NCBI GenBank assembly: GCA_900767025.1
Contig: CAAFXS010000018.1
Coordinates: 1 to 5,547, forward strand
Length of the DNA: 5,547 nt
Reading direction: 5' to 3'
Source: Clostridia bacterium
GTDB taxonomy: Bacteria > Bacillota > Clostridia > Oscillospirales > Acutalibacteraceae
Shown: piece by piece, positions 1 through 4,590 of the stretch
Layout of the letters: each line of letters begins with the position of its first letter
How positions within the stretch are numbered: position 1 is the first letter of the stretch
Made by a program: the position numbers and the translations under genes
The notes under the pieces: generated by a model
What the model was told of the DNA's origin: nothing
Seen by the model: only the letters and a program-made list of their open reading frames with translations
The model's database searches: none

Positions 1-5
1 TATGT

Positions 6-88
6 TTGTCATCCTGAGCGAAGCGAAGGATCTCAAAAGAAAAGTGTATCGAAAACGAGATTCTTCGCCTAACGGCTCAGAATGACAA
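6..88. repeat. Imperfect inverted-repeat element (hairpin type)
   Basis: The left arm (6-34) contains CATCCTGAGCGAAGCGAAGG and the right arm (57-88) is its imperfect reverse complement, ending CTCAGAATGACAA. The arms match over nearly their whole length, apart from three extra bases in the right arm and a few substitutions, with about 22 bases between them. The arm wording (TGTCATyCTGAGCGAAGCGAAG) is one I recognise as a dispersed repeat in many Clostridia and metagenomic contigs. It has no coding potential. It could be a MITE-like remnant or a transcribed hairpin. Confidence 0.7.
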
Positions 89-91
89 CGC

Positions 92-118
92 GTAGGGAAC
101 GGTCTTGACCGTTCCGCA
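92..118 (-). repeat. Short palindrome, GTAGGG-edged family, copy 1
   Basis: A perfect 9-bp inverted repeat (GGAACGGTC at 96-104, GACCGTTCC at 107-115) with a 2-base loop is preceded by GTAGG and followed by GCA. It is nearly the same as the palindrome at 213-240, but the inner stem pairs differ in a compensating way. Strand is assigned so that CCCTAC lies on the 3' side. This is a REP-like dispersed element, not a gene. Confidence 0.65.
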
Positions 119-120
119 AC

Positions 121-168
121 CGCCCCGTTTACGGGGAGGTGGCACGCGCAAAGCGCGTGACGGAGGGG
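121..168. repeat. Double-hairpin dispersed repeat
   Basis: Two perfect small hairpins lie side by side: CCCCGT/ACGGGG (123-128 and 131-136, loop TT) and CACGCGC/GCGCGTG (143-149 and 153-159, loop AAA). They are followed by ACGGAGGGG. The overall wording (GGGGAGGTGGCACGCG...GCGTGACGGAGGGG) resembles a dispersed intergenic repeat familiar from Firmicutes metagenome contigs. The reading frame crossing it is a by-product of its GC-rich sequence. Confidence 0.6.
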
Positions 169-181
169 AAAAACACAACAA

Positions 182-207
182 AAGGGCGATTCGTGAATCG
201 CCCCTAC
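182..207 (+). repeat. Short palindrome, GTAGGG-edged family, copy 2
   Basis: A perfect 9-bp inverted repeat, GGGCGATTC (184-192) and GAATCGCCC (195-203), has a 2-base loop and is followed at once by CTACG. The stem base GGGCG/CGCCCCTACG is the same as in the palindrome at 258-285, while the stem tip is different. Confidence 0.65.
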
Positions 208-212
208 GAATT

Positions 213-240
213 GTAGGGAACGGGCATTGCCCGTTCCGCA
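213..240 (-). repeat. Short palindrome, GTAGGG-edged family, copy 3
   Basis: GGAACGGGC (217-225) and GCCCGTTCC (229-237) form a perfect 9-bp stem around ATT. The outer words GTAGGGAACGG and CCGTTCCGCA are identical to those of copy 1. The inner pairs changed from GTC/GAC to GGC/GCC, which keeps pairing intact. Confidence 0.65.
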
Positions 241-257
241 AAATCGTATTAAATCAT

Positions 258-285
258 GCGGGCGGCCGAGTCGTCCGCCCCTACG
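258..285 (+). repeat. Short palindrome, GTAGGG-edged family, copy 4
   Basis: GGGCGG (260-265) pairs with CCGCCC (275-280), and CGA/TCG pairs inside after one mismatch. The stem is followed by CTACG, as in copy 2. The remaining sequence from 286 to 308 shows nothing recognisable. Confidence 0.6.
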
Positions 286-308
286 GTTGGATAGACAACC
301 CCCAATTT

Positions 309-334
309 GTACCGTCCCCTGCTCTGCATGAAAT
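309..334 (+). repeat. 26-bp direct repeat, left copy (target duplication of the IS481 element)
   Basis: This 26-base word begins GTACCGTCCCCTG and ends GCATGAAAT. It abuts the left inverted repeat of the IS481 element. An identical 26-base copy abuts the right end at 1415-1440. The position exactly at both IS boundaries makes it the likely target site duplication, although 26 bp is long for this family. Confidence 0.8.
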
Positions 335-363
335 TGTAGGTTTGTCAATGATGTGTTACAAAA
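335..363 (+). repeat. IS481 terminal inverted repeat, left
   Basis: Compared with the reverse complement of 1386-1414, the outer 9 bases (TGTAGGTTT) and the inner 14 bases (GATGTGTTACAAAA) are identical. A 6-base middle block differs at five of six positions. The two conserved blocks suggest separate roles, with cleavage at the tip and transposase binding inside. The transposase stop codon starts right after this repeat. Confidence 0.85.
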
Positions 364-1302
364 TTAGAAAACCTCACCGTTGGAGATAAAAGCGTTAATA
401 TAATCGGCAGGAGATTTCCAATTCAGAGGACGCATAGGGAAGTTGTTGTATTTTCTACTGTGCACAGCCAATTGCTTTTTGAAGTCTTCAAAAGAGTAGA
501 ATGTGTGTGTAGCATAAAAGTATTCGTTATCTTTTCTATGTGAACGCTCGACTTTTCCGTTATGCCTCGGTGTGTAAGGCTTTATGAGTTTGTGCTTTAT
601 GCCACACTGTTTGAGGCGCGCCTCAAACAGTGTGGGCGTGGGGTTTTGCGTATTGCTGAGTCGTTTGGTGAACTCACATCCATTATCGGTTTGCACACAC
701 TCTACTTGAAACGGGAAGGCTTTGAGCATATGTTCAAGAAATATTGCCGAACTGTATGAACTATGCTCCTCAAATGCTTCTAAATAGCGAAATCTTGAAT
801 ATTCGTCAATCGCAGTGTATTGGTAGAACTTTCGTCCTTTCGCCTCGCCTACCACGCAAGCAGCCGGTACAAACTTTACATCAATTTGCACTCTTTGTCC
901 CGGGTATTGCATTTGTTCGTATGGTCTGGAGATGTATTTGGGATTTGGCGGTTTTACCGTCATTTGTCCATGCCTGCGCAACACACGGTAAAGCCCTGTA
1001 ATGGAGCGAGTATAGCCTCTTTGCATCAGTTTCACCCAAAATACAACCAAGCCTGCATTCGGATTGCGTCGGCGCATATCCGAGATGAGTTTTAGTTCTT
1101 CGTCTGTATGCTCGTTTGGATGGTGATGCGGTCGATGCGACTTGTCTGCTAATGATTGTAGCGTTCCGTCATATCTTTTACGCCACCGATAGATGTATTG
1201 TCGGTTTGTTTTGTACCGTATTGCCGCTTTGGTTACGCCGTATTTTTCGGCATATTTAATTATTGCTTGACGATACAGCATTGTTTGTGTTACAGTTTTC
1301 AT
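364..1302 (-). CDS. IS481-family DDE transposase
   Basis: This 312-residue transposase should catalyse cut-and-paste or copy movement of the surrounding element. It starts with a helix-turn-helix region (KYGVTKAAIRYKTNRQYIYRW, about residues 18-40), followed by a basic linker (KSHRPHHHPNEHT). The integrase core follows, with the DDE triad visible as D141 (QIDVKF), D206 (QTDNG) and E252 (GKVERSH). The last two acidic residues are 46 positions apart, about ten more than the classical D35E spacing, because of a segment with TLFEARLK. I start it at the ATG at 1302, because AGGAGG lies 10 bases upstream. The open frame extends 17 residues further up, but that extension overlaps the leader and has no good ribosome site. 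No frameshift or missing catalytic residue is seen, so it is probably functional. Regulation may involve the inverted repeats at 1286-1372. Confidence 0.93.
   Translation of the reverse strand: MKTVTQTMLYRQAIIKYAEKYGVTKAAIRYKTNRQYIYRWRKRYDGTLQSLADKSHRPHHHPNEHTDEELKLISDMRRRNPNAGLVVFWVKLMQRGYTRSITGLYRVLRRHGQMTVKPPNPKYISRPYEQMQYPGQRVQIDVKFVPAACVVGEAKGRKFYQYTAIDEYSRFRYLEAFEEHSSYSSAIFLEHMLKAFPFQVECVQTDNGCEFTKRLSNTQNPTPTLFEARLKQCGIKHKLIKPYTPRHNGKVERSHRKDNEYFYATHTFYSFEDFKKQLAVHSRKYNNFPMRPLNWKSPADYINAFISNGEVF
602..635. repeat. 34-bp perfect palindrome inside the transposase gene
   Basis: Every base from 602 to 635 matches its mirror partner, centred on GGCGCGCC (615-622). It encodes the segment around TLFEARLKQCG. 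Because it is a perfect palindrome, the opposite strand in one frame encodes the same peptide. In the mRNA it can fold into a stem of about 15 bp with a CGCG loop. Whether it has a role is unknown. Confidence 0.85.
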
Positions 1303-1372
1303 TGACGAATAGCCTCCTGGTTGCTTTTTGGTGTAGCAACTTAACTGTAACACAGGACTTCGCTATTCGTCA
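1286..1372 (-). promoter_or_regulatory. Structured leader over the IS481 transposase start, with two crossing inverted repeats
   Basis: In the mRNA order (minus strand), TGACGAATAGC (1372-1362) is an exact reverse complement of GCTATTCGTCA (1313-1303), which touches both the AGGAGG site (1318-1313) and the ATG (1302-1300). A second exact 12-bp pair is TGTGTTACAGTT (1354-1343) with AACTGTAACACA (1297-1286), which covers codons 2 to 6. A small GTTGC/GCAAC stem (1340-1336, 1324-1320) is nested inside both. The first two helices cross, so they form either a pseudoknot or two exclusive folds. Both would hinder ribosome loading. This resembles in logic the protection of IS10/IS50 transposases from read-through transcription. 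That function is inferred. Confidence 0.6.
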
Positions 1373-1385
1373 CTTCTTTTTTTAT

Positions 1386-1414
1386 TTTTGTAACACATCT
1401 ATTGTAAACCTACA
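1386..1414 (-). repeat. IS481 terminal inverted repeat, right
   Basis: This is the reverse complement partner of 335-363, with the same outer TGTAGGTTT and inner GATGTGTTACAAAA blocks. It lies upstream of the transposase gene. A TTTACA-like box within it could be a -35 element for the transposase, but no convincing -10 follows. Confidence 0.85.
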
Positions 1415-1440
1415 GTACCGTCCCCTGCTCTGCATGAAAT
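1415..1440 (+). repeat. 26-bp direct repeat, right copy
   Basis: This is identical over 26 bases to 309-334 and abuts the right end of the IS481 element. Beyond it the sequence continues into the GH2 promoter region. Confidence 0.8.
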
Positions 1441-1444
1441 TATA

Positions 1445-1473
1445 TTGCAATCCGCCTTACTATATTGTAAAAT
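1445..1473 (+). promoter_or_regulatory. Candidate sigma-A promoter of the GH2 gene
   Basis: A TTGCAA box (1445-1450; four of six consensus bases) and a TAAAAT box (1468-1473; five of six) are spaced by 17 bases. They lie 32 bases ahead of the GH2 start. The insertion of the IS481 element and its target duplication just upstream leaves the boxes intact but would remove any operator further up. Confidence 0.4.
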
Positions 1474-1505
1474 TAAACTAAGAAACTGTTTTGGAGCGTG
1501 GCGAA

Positions 1506-2394
1506 ATGAAAAGTATCAGTTTGCATCCAAATCCTATTTTTGAACGGGAAAACTGGCAAAGTCTGAACGGCGAATGGGACTTTGGATTTTCTCAAAAAGC
1601 GGTCATAAACTACAAATTTTTGAGCGAGCAAAATATTTTGGATTTTTACAGACAATCTGTTTGCACGCACAAAATAAATGTGCCGTTTTGTATTGAAAGC
1701 GTGCTTTCGGGAATCGGATACACGGACTTTTTAAACCGTGTTTGGTACAAAAAGCGTATACATATTACCCCGAACGGCAACCGAGTGTTTTTGCATATCG
1801 GCGCCGCCGACTACAAAACTACGGTGATACTCAACGGGAAGCTTGCAGGCAGTCACACGGGCGGCTATACGCCCATGTGTTTTGATATAACGAATTTTGC
1901 GGTTGAGGGTGAAAACGAGTTATATATCCTTTGCGAAGATAACACCCGAGACGGACTGATTGCAAGCGGAAAGCAAAGCAACAGAAAAAAATCCTATGCC
2001 TGCTCATACACAAGAACCACGGGCATTTGGCAAAGTGTTTACATTGAATATACACCCAATAATTATGTGAAAAGTTTTAAGCTTACCCCCTCTTTAAAGC
2101 ACGGCAACATAACCGTTGAATTGGATTTATGCGGCACTCATAGCCTTGAAATAAACGCATATCTTGATGAAAAAAATGTTGGCGCAAAGTGCATAGAAGA
2201 AGCGTCGGGATTTGTTATTGTTCAAATTCCCATAAGCGACATAAAGGCTTGGGAACTCGAAAACGCCGTGCTTTATGATTTAGAAATAAAATTCGGCGGC
2301 GACATAGTCAGCAGTTATTTCGGTTTAAGAGATGTTGCCCTTGACGGATTCAAATTTACGCTCAACGGCAAAAGCGTATTTCAAAGAACCGTGC
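1506..2394 (+). pseudogene. Glycoside hydrolase family 2 gene, 3'-truncated by the IS1182 element
   Basis: The 296 native codons match the N-terminal half of GH2 enzymes (beta-galactosidase, beta-glucuronidase, beta-mannosidase types). The jelly-roll sugar-binding domain spans about residues 15-180, with LNGEWDF, VPFCIES, RVWYKKRI, HIGAADYKTTVILNG and TTGIWQSVYIE. The immunoglobulin-like domain follows at about 185-280 (YFGLRDVALD). The frame then reaches LNGKSVFQRTV, the entry to the catalytic barrel, and ends. Family members usually go on with about 300 or more residues holding both catalytic glutamates, so the product cannot be active. The break is after the first base of a codon at 2394. 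Three IS-encoded residues (RNH) and a TGA at 2403-2405 follow. The start is ATG 1506 with GGAG at 1493-1496; an in-frame TTG at 1491 has no ribosome site. The substrate cannot be told from this half. No signal peptide is seen, so it was probably cytoplasmic. Confidence 0.88.
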
Positions 2395-2410
2395 GAAACC
2401 ACTGAAAAAG
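2395..2410 (+). repeat. IS1182 terminal inverted repeat, left
   Basis: GAAACCACTGAAAAAG is the exact reverse complement of 4087-4102. Similarity continues weakly inward in A-rich sequence. The boundary agrees with the point where the GH2 protein similarity ends. Confidence 0.85.
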
Positions 2411-2420
2411 AGTAGTTTTG

Positions 2421-2460
2421 GAAAAGGAAAACGATAAGATTTAAGCGGATTGGCTTATCG
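2421..2460 (-). terminator. Possible weak terminator of the IS1182 transposase
   Basis: On the minus strand CGATAAG (2460-2454) can pair with CTTATCG (2438-2432) across the stop codon, followed by TTTTCCTTTTCC. The stem is only 7 bp and AU-rich with a 15-base loop, so termination would be weak at best. Confidence 0.3.
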
Positions 2461-4027
2461 GGAAGCAATATTGGGAAAAGATTTTGAAAACTTGTTCAAA
2501 AAGGCACTCAAATTGCGGAACTGTTTTGATAAAATCGGTAACGGGCGCGGGATTCCCGCCCGTTATCGCCGCAATTCTTTTTAGATTTACCGCAATCGCG
2601 GTCAACTTTGCTTGAAACAGTATGCTTCGCAATCCCCAGCCTCTGGCTCGGGACATTCCGTGAAATCTTTTCATTTCGCCGTTTTTCCATTCCTGTGCGG
2701 AACGCTTTTTGTATTTTTCTTTAAATTCGGGTTTCTTCTGCTCTTGGCTGATTTCATAATAAATCGGTGCATTGGCTGCAACCCGTAAGGTTCTTGCTTT
2801 CTTTTTGCTCTTTCCAATACAAATGTCACGGTGCGGGCAGTCTATGCACTGTTCTTTTTGAAACAGATACGAAAAAATTTCATATTTGTCTCCGCGCCCG
2901 TTGCCTTGTATCCGTTTTTTACAACTGACCGTGTGATTCCCCATAAAACAAAACCATTGGTCGCTGTCCTTGTTGTAGGAAAACAGTTCCTCATCTATTT
3001 TGTATACACTGGCACTTACCGGTATATATCCCTTGATTTTATGTTCTTCGAGCAAGTCCAATATATCTTTTCTGAAATATCCCCTGTCACCGTAGAGCTC
3101 CTTAACTTCTACGCCGCTGTTCGCGGTCTTTTGCAGTAAAGCAGAAAATTCTTTTCCGTCTGTATATTCTCCGCTGTGTACATCCAGTGCTGTTATGATT
3201 CTTTCATCTGCCGTCATGGTATATTCTGCTTTGTAGCCGTAAAACTGTTGTGTTTTGGATTTACTGCCCACCCGTGCATCCTTATCGCTCAATGAACGCA
3301 ACCCTTTTTGCAAAATGAATTTTTCGTCTGAGAGAACATCTTTTGCTTCGGCAATCGCCTGAATTGTTTCCTTTCCGGCATATGGCTCTGCGGAAGAAAT
3401 GACCTCTTCTAAATATGCTTTCATGACTGCTTTTGCTTGTTTGTGATCTTCCATCTGCTTGTAGTCAGGAACATCTGTATTTACATCTGCGGATACAAAA
3501 CCATTGTCTGCTTCCAGCGCCTTGAAAATCCGTTTTGCAAGATGTTTCATGATTCGTTCGGGGACTTTCTTGGTACAATTGGCTTCTATGTGCGTTGTAT
3601 CGACTGTCAGTGCATCGCTTTTTATGACGCCGTTTTCTACGCACTGACGAACAATTTCACACAGCACTTCATCCAATGTGATATCCTGCAATCTCTGCGT
3701 ACGGAATTTCGCCAGCAAGCTTGCATCGGGGAGTTTTTCTTCGGGATTTAATCCGAGAAACCATAGAAATGCCAAATTGCAGTTTGCTTCCTCAATCACT
3801 TTTACATCCGAGAGATTGTATATGTACTGCAAAAACAGCAGTTTCATCATCATTTCAGGTTCTTTTGCGGGTCTGCCGAAATTTTTGCAGTAACTGCCTT
3901 CCAAAAGTTCGTTAATGAAACTGAAGTCAACGGCTTTGTCTATCCGTTTCAGTAAATGATTTTCAGGGATTTTTTCGTATAAACCACTGTACAAACTTAA
4001 TTGCTTTTCGCCGCTCTCTCGAAGCAT
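2441..4027 (-). CDS. IS1182-family DDE transposase
   Basis: This 528-residue protein should catalyse movement of the enclosing IS. An N-terminal DUF772-like region (about residues 45-115, with FGRPAKEPEMMMKLLFLQYIYNL written across 51-73) is followed by the DDE nuclease core. The likely catalytic residues are D143 (TVDTTHIEA), D314 (YGDRGYF) and E446 (in RSAQEWKNGEMK). A C-x2-C-x5-C group (CIDCPHRDIC, about 394-403) lies in the insertion before the last acidic residue, as in many IS1182 relatives, and may bind zinc. The C-terminal helix has LTAIAVNLKRIA. I chose ATG 4027, because AAAGG lies about 10 bases upstream. The GTG at 4036, three codons earlier, is almost on top of that ribosome site. 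The gene is intact. The last 40 or so residues after NLKRI are not a segment I recognise, and a REP-like palindrome falls there. Confidence 0.93.
   Translation of the reverse strand: MLRESGEKQLSLYSGLYEKIPENHLLKRIDKAVDFSFINELLEGSYCKNFGRPAKEPEMMMKLLFLQYIYNLSDVKVIEEANCNLAFLWFLGLNPEEKLPDASLLAKFRTQRLQDITLDEVLCEIVRQCVENGVIKSDALTVDTTHIEANCTKKVPERIMKHLAKRIFKALEADNGFVSADVNTDVPDYKQMEDHKQAKAVMKAYLEEVISSAEPYAGKETIQAIAEAKDVLSDEKFILQKGLRSLSDKDARVGSKSKTQQFYGYKAEYTMTADERIITALDVHSGEYTDGKEFSALLQKTANSGVEVKELYGDRGYFRKDILDLLEEHKIKGYIPVSASVYKIDEELFSYNKDSDQWFCFMGNHTVSCKKRIQGNGRGDKYEIFSYLFQKEQCIDCPHRDICIGKSKKKARTLRVAANAPIYYEISQEQKKPEFKEKYKKRSAQEWKNGEMKRFHGMSRARGWGLRSILFQAKLTAIAVNLKRIAAITGGNPAPVTDFIKTVPQFECLFEQVFKIFSQYCFPISQSA
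2539..2565. repeat. Palindrome inside the 3' end of the IS1182 transposase
   Basis: TAACGGGCG (2539-2547) pairs exactly with CGCCCGTTA (2557-2565), and GG/CC pairs extend the stem inward. It codes for the GGNPAPVT part of the C-terminal tail. It is much more GC-rich than the rest of the transposase and looks like the palindromes at 184-280. It may be a captured repeat or a hairpin that slows transcription. Confidence 0.6.
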
Positions 4028-4056
4028 CTGTCTCACACCTTTTTCTTGATGCTTCT

Positions 4057-4085
4057 ATTTTACCATACTTTTTATGTTTTGTCCG
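4057..4085 (-). promoter_or_regulatory. Candidate promoter of the IS1182 transposase
   Basis: On the minus strand CGGACA (4085-4080; four of six for -35) and TAAAAT (4062-4057; five of six for -10) are separated by 17 bases. They lie inside the right end of the IS and upstream of the transposase start. Confidence 0.45.
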
Positions 4086-4086
4086 A

Positions 4087-4102
4087 CTTTTTCAGTGGTT
4101 TC
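4087..4102 (-). repeat. IS1182 terminal inverted repeat, right
   Basis: CTTTTTCAGTGGTTTC is the exact reverse complement of the left repeat. It is followed directly by TAACCGTCCCCTGTG, which contains an 11-base word also found in the IS481 target duplications. Confidence 0.85.
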
Positions 4103-4261
4103 TAACCGTCCCCTGTGTTCTACAGTACTGCCGATATGTTGGATGTCCAAGATGTTCGTATTCCAGCATTGCTTGAGTTCTGCGTAGACCTGTTTGTATT
4201 CTTCTTCCCAAGCTGCATTATGTGGCATCAAATTGACTTTGTATCGTTCTACACCTTCCAT
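4103..4261 (-). pseudogene. GrpB/UPF0157-family protein, 5' fragment cut by the IS1182 element
   Basis: Starting at ATG 4261, with a strong AGGAGG (4273-4268) six bases upstream, the frame reads MEGVERYKVNLMPHNAAW and reaches DIQHIGST. This is the N-terminal signature of the GrpB family (nucleotidyltransferase-like fold, biochemical role poorly defined), whose members have about 170-180 residues. Similarity stops after the GST triplet at about 4124. The next roughly 20 bases (GAACACAGGGGACGG in minus-strand sense) do not look like GrpB and resemble the end of another repeat. The frame then runs through the IS1182 end to a stop near 4055. Only about 45 native residues remain, so it is non-functional. 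It lies about 80 bases downstream of the tRNA-Gly gene on the same strand, past a strong terminator. Confidence 0.75.
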
Positions 4262-4297
4262 ACGAACCCTCCTAAAAGTATTTATGACGCAGACAAT

Positions 4298-4344
4298 CCA
4301 AAATAAAAATCCCCGTCGGGAGACGACGGGGATTTTTATTTTGG
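4298..4344 (-). terminator. Strong bidirectional intrinsic terminator of the tRNA-Gly gene
   Basis: A perfect 21-bp stem (4298-4318 with 4324-4344) and a 5-base loop has a GC core CCCCGTCG/CGACGGGG flanked by A-rich and T-rich tracts. On the minus strand the core is followed by ATTTTTATTTT, a classic intrinsic terminator. The outermost CC of the stem is part of the tRNA CCA end, so the terminator starts at the mature 3' end. Confidence 0.9.
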
Positions 4345-4416
4345 AGCGGGTGATGGGAATCGAACCCACACAGCCAGCTTGGAAGGCTGGAATTCTAGCC
4401 ATTGAACTACACCCGC
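4342..4416 (-). tRNA. tRNA-Gly (anticodon TCC)
   Basis: The minus strand folds into a full cloverleaf of 75 nucleotides including an encoded CCA. The acceptor stem is GCGGGTG/CACCCGC with discriminator T, and the D arm is GTTC/GAAT. The anticodon stem CCAGC/GCTGG encloses the loop CTTCCAA (anticodon at 4383-4381). The T arm is GTGGG/CCCAT around TTCGATT. It reads GGA and, by wobble, GGG codons. It has its own promoter upstream and a terminator that begins at its 3' end, so it is a single-gene unit. Confidence 0.97.
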
Positions 4417-4432
4417 ATATACAACGATAGTC

Positions 4433-4461
4433 ATTTTATCAAAGAATCACTTCTCTGTCAA
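4433..4461 (-). promoter_or_regulatory. Promoter of tRNA-Gly
   Basis: On the minus strand a perfect TTGACA (4461-4456) and TAAAAT (4438-4433) are separated by 17 bases. Transcription would begin near 4426, giving a 5' leader of only about 10 bases before the mature tRNA. Confidence 0.8.
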
Positions 4462-4512
4462 GGTTTGTGCTTAAAAATCTGTCGGAAAATTGTGAAAACA
4501 TAAATATAACGC

Positions 4513-4540
4513 TTGACAAGTTTGGAAAAATATTTATAAT
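4513..4540 (+). promoter_or_regulatory. Promoter of the tetR-ABC operon
   Basis: TTGACA (4513-4518) and TATAAT (4535-4540) are both perfect sigma-A boxes, spaced by 16 bases. Transcription should begin near 4547, inside the palindrome that follows. It diverges from the tRNA promoter, with about 50 bases between the two -35 boxes. Confidence 0.85.
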
Positions 4541-4541
4541 A

Positions 4542-4572
4542 AAAACATAGGTTTTAGAACATATGTTTTAGA
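4542..4572 (+). promoter_or_regulatory. Candidate TetR operator
   Basis: AAAACATA (4542-4549) is the exact reverse complement of TATGTTTT (4562-4569), and AACATATGTT (4558-4567) is a perfect 10-bp palindrome within it. GTTTTAGA also occurs twice as a direct repeat (4551-4558 and 4565-4572). The site covers the expected transcription start and sits next to a TetR gene, which fits autorepression. This is inference from position and symmetry. Confidence 0.55.
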
Positions 4573-4590
4573 TTAAAAGGAGGTTATATT

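Larger units (their letters stand above)
335..1414 (-). mobile_element. IS481-family insertion sequence, complete
   Basis: The element is 1080 bp, bounded by 29-bp imperfect terminal inverted repeats that begin TGTAGGTTT. It carries one intact DDE transposase gene on the minus strand that fills nearly the whole element. The TG...CA ends, single transposase and size fit the IS481 family. Perfect 26-bp direct repeats on both sides and intact ends suggest a recent insertion. It sits between the palindrome-rich region and the promoter area of the GH2 gene fragment. Assignment to IS481 comes from the transposase sequence style; no named ISfinder entry is claimed. Confidence 0.9.
2395..4102 (-). 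mobile_element. IS1182-family insertion sequence, complete
   Basis: The 1708-bp element is bounded by perfect 16-bp inverted repeats, GAAACCACTGAAAAAG, and carries one intact transposase on the minus strand. Size and protein fit the IS1182 family. The bases next to the two ends (GTGC on the left, TAAC on the right) show no direct repeat. The left neighbour is a GH2 gene and the right neighbour a GrpB-like gene, each cut. This is therefore not a simple insertion into one gene; a deletion or recombination between IS copies is likely. An assembly join at the IS is also possible. Confidence 0.88.

Noticed and set aside
1..290. CRISPR array
   Set aside because: The repeated units are palindromes of different sequence with irregular spacing and alternating orientation, and there are no equal-length unique spacers or cas genes.
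105..389. 94-codon plus-strand reading frame
   Set aside because: It runs across the palindrome cluster and into the IS481 end, its residues are dictated by repeats, and no ribosome binding site or protein-family pattern is present.
562..1095. Plus-strand frames opposite the IS481 transposase
   Set aside because: They are antisense to a clearly real DDE transposase. The one containing TLFEARLKQCG repeats the transposase peptide only because of the 34-bp palindrome.
1303..1353. 17-residue upstream extension of the IS481 transposase
   Set aside because: The AGGAGG site and family similarity place the start at 1302; the extension is the structured leader.
1831..2055. Minus-strand frame inside the GH2 fragment
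   Set aside because: It lies opposite strongly conserved GH2 motifs and has no support of its own.
2831..3915. Several plus-strand frames opposite the IS1182 transposase
   Set aside because: They are antisense shadows without ribosome sites or recognisable domains; the transposase on the minus strand has intact catalytic motifs.
4194..4430. Plus-strand frame containing GIEPTQPAWKAGILAIELHP
   Set aside because: This is the translation of the antisense of the tRNA-Gly gene, a well-known false protein.
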